Assembly: GCA_025357775.1 (NCBI GenBank) | Contig: JANXOQ010000095.1 | Coordinates: forward strand, 1-12,095 | Source of the DNA: Ferruginibacter sp. | GTDB taxonomy: Bacteria > Bacteroidota > Bacteroidia > Chitinophagales > Chitinophagaceae | DNA: 12,095 nucleotides | Direction of reading: 5' to 3' | Shown: positions 6,812-12,095 of the stretch, in pieces | How the letters are laid out: each line of letters starts with the position of its first letter | How positions within the stretch are numbered: position 1 is the stretch's first letter | Notes under the pieces: model-generated | Told to the model about the DNA's origin: nothing | Seen by the model: only the letters and a program-made list of their open reading frames with translations | Database searches by the model: none | Program-made: the position numbers and the translations under genes

Positions 6812-6819
6812 CAAAATTA
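6812..6819 (-). promoter_or_regulatory. Bacteroidota -7 box for the barrel-protein gene
   Basis: On the minus strand this reads TAATTTTG, an exact fit to TAnnTTTG. The predicted transcript would start close to the ATG at 6794, giving a very short leader. No -33 TTTG stands out at the usual spacing. Confidence 0.5.
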
Positions 6820-6846
6820 CAACAAATTTTAAAACCCTATTTCATA

Positions 6847-6854
6847 TAACTTTG
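6847..6854 (+). promoter_or_regulatory. Bacteroidota -7 box for the M42 peptidase gene
   Basis: TAACTTTG is an exact fit to TAnnTTTG and lies 17 bases before the ATG at 6872, implying a short leader. With the opposite-strand box at 6812-6819 it forms a compact divergent promoter pair. No clear -33 box is seen. Confidence 0.55.
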
Positions 6855-6871
6855 TATTTTAAAATAAACAC

Positions 6872-7981
6872 ATGGCAAAAACCACAAAACAAAAAAGCAT
6901 ATTAAAAGAAAGCTCTTATACTTTTTTAGAGCAATACATTAATAACCCCTCTCCTACTGGTTTTGAAAGCGGTGGCCAAAAATTGTGGATGCAATATTTA
7001 CAACCTTATGTAGATTCTTTTTTTACAGATGCTTATGGCACTGCTGTAGGTGTAATAAATGCAGATGCTCCATTTAAAGTAGTAATAGAAGCCCATGCAG
7101 ATGAAATAAGTTGGTTTGTAAATTATATATCTGCGGAAGGGTTGATTTACTTAAAAAGAAATGGAGGTGTGGACCACCAAATAGCTCCAAGCATGAGAGT
7201 GGCAATACATGGCAAAAAAGGAAAAGTAAGGGCAGTATTTGGGTGGCCTGCTATACATACTAGAATGAGTAATAATGAAAACAAAGAACCACAACCAAAG
7301 GTAGAAACTCTTTTTTTAGACTGTGGTGCTCGTACAAAAAAAGAAGTAGAAGCATTGGGCATACATATAGGCGCTGTAGCTGTGTACGAAGAGCCATACG
7401 AAGAGCTAGCACATGGTTACCTTATTGGACGAGCCTTTGATAATAGAATTGGTGGTTTTATGATAGCCGAAGTAGCTCGTTTGCTTAAAGAAAATAAAAA
7501 GAAATTACCTTTTGGTTTGTACATTGTAAATGCAGTGCAAGAAGAAATAGGATTGCGTGGTGCAGAAATGATAGCTAGAAGAATAAAGCCAGATGTAGCT
7601 ATTGTAACGGATGTAACACACGATAGCACTACGCCGATGATAAATAAAATGATAGAAGGGGATTGTGCTTGTGGCAAAGGTCCATCATTATGCTATGGAC
7701 CAGCAGTGCATAATAAACTATTAGATTTTGTAGAAAAAATAGCAAATAAAAACAACATTCCTTATCAAATGAGAGCGGTAAGCAGAAGTACTGGTACCGA
7801 TACAGAATCTTTTGCATATTCAAATGATGGCTGCCCATCTGTACTTATTTCTATACCACTAAGGTATATGCATACTACTGTGGAAATGCTACATAAAGAT
7901 GATATTGAAAACACTATAAAATTAATGTACGAAACGTTGATTACACTTACGCCAAAAACGAACCTTAGTTATTTTAAATAA
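6872..7981 (+). CDS. M42 family metallo-aminopeptidase
   Basis: M42 enzymes (glutamyl aminopeptidase/TET/FrvX group) are cytoplasmic, usually large oligomers that trim free peptides using two metal ions. The 369-residue length fits. All metal and catalytic positions are visible: H75, D77 and E78 in EAHADEIS; D190 in RAFDNRIGG; the E224-E225 pair in VQEEIGLRGAE; D247 in VTDVTHD; and H334 in RYMHTTVEML. The SRSTGTDTESFAYS block (304-317) is the conserved region before the last ligand. The N-terminal LEQYINNPSPTGFE (19-32) matches the family's usual opening. No signal peptide is seen. ATG 6872 has a consensus -7 box just upstream. A four-helix membrane-protein gene follows 6 bases after the stop, so the two are probably cotranscribed. 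Substrate preference (acidic, leucine or general) cannot be assigned. Confidence 0.93.
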   Translation: MAKTTKQKSILKESSYTFLEQYINNPSPTGFESGGQKLWMQYLQPYVDSFFTDAYGTAVGVINADAPFKVVIEAHADEISWFVNYISAEGLIYLKRNGGVDHQIAPSMRVAIHGKKGKVRAVFGWPAIHTRMSNNENKEPQPKVETLFLDCGARTKKEVEALGIHIGAVAVYEEPYEELAHGYLIGRAFDNRIGGFMIAEVARLLKENKKKLPFGLYIVNAVQEEIGLRGAEMIARRIKPDVAIVTDVTHDSTTPMINKMIEGDCACGKGPSLCYGPAVHNKLLDFVEKIANKNNIPYQMRAVSRSTGTDTESFAYSNDGCPSVLISIPLRYMHTTVEMLHKDDIENTIKLMYETLITLTPKTNLSYFK

Positions 7982-7987
7982 ACATTA

Positions 7988-8470
7988 ATGAAAGAAGAAG
8001 CTAAATATATTAGGCTATTTGGAGTAATATTTTTTTCATTTATGGCTTTTATTGCTTTTATAGCAGCATTAATGATGATACTAAAATATACTTTTAGAAT
8101 GTTAGACCATGTTCCATGGTTTTCATTAATGTTTACTTTATTTGTAATTTGTGTACCAGCAGTTTTATTTATAACAGTTTATCTTATTTATATAAAGCAT
8201 ACAAAGCCACATCCATCCAAATCTGCTAAAGTTTTTTCTTACGTAATTTTTGCAATAGCACTTAGTGCTTGGATGTATTATTGGTTTCTAGATTTTATAA
8301 TATTTTTTAAACATCATTACAATAGCATTGGTGAATATAATTGCTATAACCTTGCTTTTTTAGCTGCAAATGTTGGAGCAATATTTTTAGTAGGTATTGT
8401 GCAAGCTTTAAATACTAATAAAGAAGTGGGGTGGATAGAAAAGTATGAGCAACGAAAAATGGAAGAATAA
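7988..8470 (+). CDS. Four-helix membrane protein, function unknown
   Basis: I do not recognise this 160-residue protein. It is strongly hydrophobic, with four likely membrane helices at about 9-32, 45-68, 82-107 and 121-140, a short Lys/His-rich loop (YIKHTKPHPSKSAK, about 68-81) between helices 2 and 3, and a charged C-terminal tail (EKYEQRKMEE). Aromatic residues are dense in helix 3 (WMYYWFLDFIIFF). Both ends are probably cytoplasmic. The start is ATG 7988, 6 bases after the peptidase stop, which suggests the same transcript. The gene is followed by the hairpin at 8555-8588. That the frame is a real gene is supported by its length, spacing and coherent topology. Confidence 0.75.
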   Translation: MKEEAKYIRLFGVIFFSFMAFIAFIAALMMILKYTFRMLDHVPWFSLMFTLFVICVPAVLFITVYLIYIKHTKPHPSKSAKVFSYVIFAIALSAWMYYWFLDFIIFFKHHYNSIGEYNCYNLAFLAANVGAIFLVGIVQALNTNKEVGWIEKYEQRKMEE

Positions 8471-8554
8471 ATACTAATTTTATTTACTTACTGGATTAGA
8501 ATTTTATAGATGATAATGAATATGTATTTGTAAATATTGAAGATTCACAAGTGC

Positions 8555-8588
8555 TATGGTTATAATAAATATTTTTTTAATAACCATA
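8555..8588. terminator. Hairpin between convergent transcripts
   Basis: The arms TATGGTTAT (8555-8563) and ATAACCATA (8580-8588) are a perfect 9-base inverted repeat around a 16-base A/T loop containing a T7 run. It lies between the convergent membrane-protein gene (stop 8470) and parC (stop 8602), where a two-way terminator is expected. A long U-run directly after the stem is lacking, so efficiency is uncertain. Confidence 0.5.
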
Positions 8589-8601
8589 ACAAAATACCTT
8601 T

Positions 8602-11115
8602 TTAATCAAATAAATTTTGTTGAGCAGTTTCCTCCTTCGGCTGTATAAATTCCATTTCTATATTTTTGTTAAAGTCCATAAGTTTACTCCCTATTGCCTT
8701 CCAACCCATTATTTCTACTAATTTATCTACTTTAAACTTTACGTTGTTTACTTGTTGCCCCTTACCTGTTTTTACATTTAGCAAAGGCAATTCATCAGAT
8801 GAAATAGCGGTAAGTAAATTATTTTTTCCCTCTTTAATAAAGAAATATTTACTATTTAGGGTAGTAGTTTCTATTTTAAAACGTTTTACATTGTATTGGT
8901 TTTTATCAGCATCTAAATACACAGCAGAGAAAATTTTATTAGTATCAAATTTTAATACACTTAATATTTTATCCATTTCAAAACGCTGTGTAAGCTCTTG
9001 GTCTATCATTTCATAATTACCATCTTTGTAGAAAACAACTAACCTATCTTCTGCTTCAAACTTACCAAGATACAAACCTTTTTCGTCAACATTTAATCTG
9101 CCAAACTTATCATCATACCACAATTTTTTAGCATCTAATGTTGATTTTCCTGCTTCTTTAAAACGAATTGTTTTTATTGGATATTTTGTAACGGTGTTGC
9201 CCATAGAACTCCTACCCTTTATTTCCAAATCTTCAAAGAAAAAATCAAATTCTTTTTTCTTTGCATTGCAACTAATGCTTAAAATTATTTTTACTACCTC
9301 GGCTTCCCCATTTGCATTAGCAGTAAAATAATGCACTTTACTTTTTTCAGCACCTTTGGTTAAGTCATACTCCTTCTCCCTTGTAATGCCTGTTACATTA
9401 AATCGTTTTGCAAAACTTGTTCCTGTTTTTCCATCTACATATATTACATTATAAGTAGTGCGTTCATCGCCTTTTTGAAAAACAGCTGCATGTATAATAT
9501 CCCTTCCAATAAACGTTTTATCACTCACACGCACTACTTTCATAATACCTGCTTTGGTAAATGCAATGATGTCATCCAAATCAGAAACCTCTCCAATGTA
9601 TTCATCTTTCTTTAAACCAGTGCCAATAAACCCATCAGCAAAATTAGCGTACAACTTAATGTTGGCAATGGCTACAGACTTTGCTTGTATGGTGTCAAAT
9701 GCACGAATTTCTGTTTTTCTTTCTTTGCCTTTACCAAATTTTTTTAGTAAATTTTCATAATATGCTACTGCATAATCTGTAAGATTTGCAATATCATTTT
9801 TTACCGATTTCATATCTGCTTCCAGATTTTTTATCTGTGCATTTAGCTCATCAATATCTAACCTATAAATTCTGCGAACAGGTTTTTCGGTAAGTTTCAC
9901 TATATCATCTCTTGTAATATCACGTTTTAATAATTTTTTAAATGGCTCAAACGCTTTATCAATTGCTTCTAAAACTTTATCCCAAGTTTCGTGTTTCTTT
10001 TCTAGTTCTTTGTAAATTTTTTCTTCAAAAAATATTTTTTCTAAACTTGTATAGTGCCATTTTTCTTGCAACTCAGCCAAGCGTATTTGCAATTCTTTTA
10101 GCAACAAATCTTTTGTATAATCTGCAGAAGCTTTTAGCAATTCTGTAACGGTTAAGAAAACGGGTTTATCATCAGCAATTACACATGCATTAGGAGAAAT
10201 GGACACTTCACAATCTGTAAAAGCATACAATGCATCTGTAGTAATATCAGGGGAAATTCCAGCAGCCAATTCAACCGTAATTTCTACATCAGCTGCAGTT
10301 AAGTCAGTTACTTTTTTTATTTTTATTTTACCATTGTCATTTGCTTTTACAATGCTCTCCATTAGGTTGGTTGTAGTTACTCCAAAAGGCACACTTTTTA
10401 TTACTAGTGTTTTTTTATCTACTTCTTCAATAATAGCTCTTACCCTAATTTTTCCGCCACGCTTACCATCATTGTAGTTGCTCGCATCCATTATACCACC
10501 AGTAAGAAAGTCAGGTAGCAATTCAAATTTTCGCCCACGTAAGTATTTTATAGAAGCTTCTATTAGTTCACAAAAATTATGAGGAAGGATTTTTGTTGCT
10601 AAACCTACGGCAATACCTTCTGCGCCTTGCGCAAGCAGCAAAGGAAATTTCATTGGCAATGTTACAGGCTCATTTTTTCTGCCGTCATAACTCAGCTGGT
10701 TATTAGTGGTTTTGGCATTAAAAGCAACTTCTAATGCAAATTTACTCAAGCGAGCTTCTATGTAACGGGGTGCGGCCGCATCATCACCTGTGCGTACATC
10801 ACCCCAGTTTCCTTGAGCTTCTATAAGCAAATCTTTTTGCCCAAGGTTTACCAATGCATCGCCAATACTCATATCTCCGTGGGGGTGGTACTGCATGGTT
10901 TGCCCAATAATATTGGCCACTTTGTTAAAACGTCCATCGTCCATTTCCTTCATAGCATGCAGTATGCGACGTTGTACAGGTTTTAGCCCATCTTCAATAG
11001 CGGGTACTGCACGTTCCAAAATTACATAACTAGCATAATCCAAAAACCATGTTTTGTATTGACCGCCAATGCCTGTGTCCGTGTGTTTGTAATCTTCTTT
11101 CGGTGCTTTTGCCAT
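8602..11115 (-). CDS. parC: DNA topoisomerase IV subunit A
   Basis: ParC is the DNA cutting and rejoining subunit of topoisomerase IV, which unlinks daughter chromosomes with ParE. The 837-residue protein has the breakage-reunion domain from about residue 20: LERAVPAIEDGLKPVQRRIL (33-52), the YHPHGDMSIGDALV helix (76-89) and AAAPRYIEARLSKFA (113-127) with catalytic Y118 preceded by R117. The tower and coiled-coil part runs to about 490 (KELEKKHETWDKV; LNAQIKNLEADMKSVKNDI), followed by a C-terminal beta-pinwheel-like domain. A classical GyrA box (QRRGGKG) is absent; only a degenerate KGRSSMGN is seen, which favours ParC over GyrA and fits the Bacteroidota type. The position matching E. coli ParC Ser80 is M82, and the Glu84 position is D86. 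parE is not in the window. Upstream lies the DUF1835 gene on the same strand, 173 bases away. Confidence 0.93.
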   Translation of the reverse strand: MAKAPKEDYKHTDTGIGGQYKTWFLDYASYVILERAVPAIEDGLKPVQRRILHAMKEMDDGRFNKVANIIGQTMQYHPHGDMSIGDALVNLGQKDLLIEAQGNWGDVRTGDDAAAPRYIEARLSKFALEVAFNAKTTNNQLSYDGRKNEPVTLPMKFPLLLAQGAEGIAVGLATKILPHNFCELIEASIKYLRGRKFELLPDFLTGGIMDASNYNDGKRGGKIRVRAIIEEVDKKTLVIKSVPFGVTTTNLMESIVKANDNGKIKIKKVTDLTAADVEITVELAAGISPDITTDALYAFTDCEVSISPNACVIADDKPVFLTVTELLKASADYTKDLLLKELQIRLAELQEKWHYTSLEKIFFEEKIYKELEKKHETWDKVLEAIDKAFEPFKKLLKRDITRDDIVKLTEKPVRRIYRLDIDELNAQIKNLEADMKSVKNDIANLTDYAVAYYENLLKKFGKGKERKTEIRAFDTIQAKSVAIANIKLYANFADGFIGTGLKKDEYIGEVSDLDDIIAFTKAGIMKVVRVSDKTFIGRDIIHAAVFQKGDERTTYNVIYVDGKTGTSFAKRFNVTGITREKEYDLTKGAEKSKVHYFTANANGEAEVVKIILSISCNAKKKEFDFFFEDLEIKGRSSMGNTVTKYPIKTIRFKEAGKSTLDAKKLWYDDKFGRLNVDEKGLYLGKFEAEDRLVVFYKDGNYEMIDQELTQRFEMDKILSVLKFDTNKIFSAVYLDADKNQYNVKRFKIETTTLNSKYFFIKEGKNNLLTAISSDELPLLNVKTGKGQQVNNVKFKVDKLVEIMGWKAIGSKLMDFNKNIEMEFIQPKEETAQQNLFD

Positions 11116-11128
11116 AGTGTTTCACACA

Positions 11129-11183
11129 AAGCAAATAAGAAAGGCAAGGTTGCAAAGCCCATCTAATTTGCTTATTTTTTTTT
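11129..11183. other. Inverted repeat and A/T tract in the parC leader region
   Basis: AAGCAAAT (11129-11136) and ATTTGCTT (11166-11173) form an 8-base perfect inverted repeat with a 29-base loop, followed on the plus strand by a T9 run (11175-11183). Both flanking genes are on the minus strand, so this would not act as a plus-strand terminator; it would be an A-tract and a possible leader structure 15-70 bases before the parC ATG. No consensus -7 box was found in this gap. Confidence 0.35.
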
Positions 11184-11246
11184 ATATCAAGAAAAATTTT
11201 GCTTAATTTAATTTCACAAAAAGCGTTTAGGAAAAGCAACGTTTTC

Positions 11247-11282
11247 TTTGCAGCTTTTGCATTTGCAATTAGCGACTTTGCA
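11247..11282. repeat. Four copies of TTTGCA in 36 bases
   Basis: TTTGCA occurs at 11247-11252, 11256-11261, 11262-11267 and 11277-11282, just past the stop of the DUF1835 gene. More TTTGC/GCAAA words occur through the same gap (near 11131, 11150, 11168 and 11208). This could be a cluster of protein-binding sites for parC control or simple composition bias; the sequence alone does not decide. Confidence 0.35.
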
Positions 11283-11288
11283 TGATAA

Positions 11289-12095
11289 TTACTCAATCTT
11301 AAATTCCAAATCCTTCATATTCTTCACTCCGCCTTGTGTTTCAAAAACCTGCTTTGTAGCAAGCGTTCTTAGCCTCCAAAACAAATATGCATAGCTGGTT
11401 GTGTTTTTTGCCTTATTCAAAAAATTACTAATAATTTTAGATCCTTTTTGCCACTCTCCTGTTACATATTTTTTTAACTCCGCATCAAAATAATCATAAT
11501 CATACTGTATTAATTTTTTGCCTCCTTCCAATAAACGAATGCCTTTGCTTTCCTCACTTATTTTTGTCCACTCATCAGGGTCCACTTCAAACTCACTCGG
11601 CGTTATTTCTCTAGCTAGTTTTTTTGCTTTTAAAAATTCTTTAGCAGGTATTTCGTGCAGACACTCAGGGTAAAAAATATTTCCTTTTTCATTTATAAAG
11701 GGCAAATTGTTTAGGTACAAAATAAATACCCTGTTTTGAAATTCCTTCATATAATGCAACAACCAATAATATCCACACACATCATGCTTGTTTTGTGCTG
11801 CCCAAATCCAAATTATTTCAGCTTCATCTCTTCTCAAAGTGCCTACCAATTTTGCTATTGTTTTGTAATCATTTACAGCAACGCTTTCTATACTTCCTTC
11901 ATAGTCTCCACCAATTAGCACTTCATGCCACCATCTTTTTCTATTTTCAATCCCTTCCCCTACATAAATATTTGTTAGTGGCCCAACTGCATAATCATCA
12001 TTTATATGTATTATTTCTCCTTGCAATGTTTCATCCAATGCTATTGCTTCTTGCAACACTTTTATATCTGCTTCGTTAAAAACTATATGTATCAT
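11289..12095 (-). CDS. DUF1835/DUF3658-type protein, function unknown
   Basis: The 268-residue protein appears complete: its first codon, ATG at 12095-12093, is exactly at the window edge, so a longer start cannot be excluded. The N-terminal half has MIHIVFNEADIKVLQEA, then GEIIHINDDYAVGPL, which is how DUF1835 proteins usually begin, and IIWIWAAQNKHDVCGYYWLL (about 94-113) with a core aromatic stretch. The C-terminal part, with DEWTKISEESKGIRLLEGG (about 173-191) and the Arg/Leu-rich YLFWRLRTLATK near 238-249, looks like DUF3658. No signal peptide or membrane helix is seen, so it is probably cytoplasmic. The function of these domains is not known to me. It precedes parC on the same strand but the 173-base gap argues for a separate parC promoter. 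Domain names are from pattern memory. Confidence 0.8.
   Translation of the reverse strand: MIHIVFNEADIKVLQEAIALDETLQGEIIHINDDYAVGPLTNIYVGEGIENRKRWWHEVLIGGDYEGSIESVAVNDYKTIAKLVGTLRRDEAEIIWIWAAQNKHDVCGYYWLLHYMKEFQNRVFILYLNNLPFINEKGNIFYPECLHEIPAKEFLKAKKLAREITPSEFEVDPDEWTKISEESKGIRLLEGGKKLIQYDYDYFDAELKKYVTGEWQKGSKIISNFLNKAKNTTSYAYLFWRLRTLATKQVFETQGGVKNMKDLEFKIE

Noticed and set aside
8602..11115. GyrA instead of ParC
   Set aside because: No intact GyrA box is present and the C-terminal domain follows the ParC pattern; a gyrA call would need the QRRGGKG-type motif.
11030..11296. 88-codon minus-strand frame overlapping the parC start and its leader
   Set aside because: It is in a different frame from parC, overlaps its first 86 bases and has no domain-like sequence; it reflects the AT-rich leader.
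11795..12079. 94-codon plus-strand frame opposite the DUF1835 gene
   Set aside because: It is Leu/His-rich antisense shadow of an intact, domain-bearing gene.
1..12095. Integration or mobile element boundary around the toxin-antitoxin genes
   Set aside because: No transposase, integrase, tRNA target or flanking direct repeat was found near 2270-3280 by eye.

Overview
The window is low-GC, gene-dense DNA with short intergenic gaps, none longer than about 175 bases. Several features point to Bacteroidota, probably a Chitinophagaceae/Sphingobacteriia-like lineage: the ParC and FolK types, a small C-terminal-Phe outer-membrane barrel protein, two exact matches to the Bacteroidota -7 promoter box (TAnnTTTG), and the absence of strong Shine-Dalgarno sequences. 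The lineage is inferred from protein style, not from a search. Most genes are housekeeping or common accessory genes.

Left part (1-3176, minus strand). A major facilitator exporter runs off the left edge. A tight four-gene operon follows, read right to left: a Xre/DUF2384 antitoxin, a RES-domain toxin (4-base ATGA overlap), folK (starting 2 bases after the toxin stop) and a deoxynucleoside kinase. A type II toxin-antitoxin module that acts on NAD+ is therefore the promoter-proximal half of a folate and dNTP-salvage operon. This is the most interesting arrangement here.

Middle (3273-4919, plus strand). Diverging from the antitoxin is an ABC-2 type permease with no ATPase gene beside it. Three bases later comes a membrane-anchored SRPBCC-like gene interrupted by one in-frame TGA, with 64 good codons continuing afterwards to a TAA. 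A queG gene (epoxyqueuosine reductase, tRNA modification) converges on it with a 2-base gap; it has no ATG and probably starts at TTG.

Right part (5994-12095). A signal-peptide outer-membrane barrel protein (minus) diverges from an M42 metallo-aminopeptidase (plus), and the gap holds one consensus -7 box on each strand. The peptidase is followed by a four-helix membrane protein of unknown function. A hairpin at 8555-8588 separates this pair from the convergent parC (topoisomerase IV subunit A, minus). Upstream of parC, across a 173-base gap with repeated TTTGCA words, is a complete DUF1835/DUF3658 gene whose ATG is the last codon of the window.

No tRNA, rRNA, CRISPR array, insertion sequence or phage gene was seen. 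I found no clearly new multi-gene system; the toxin-antitoxin/folK/dnk operon and the TGA-interrupted gene are the points worth following up.
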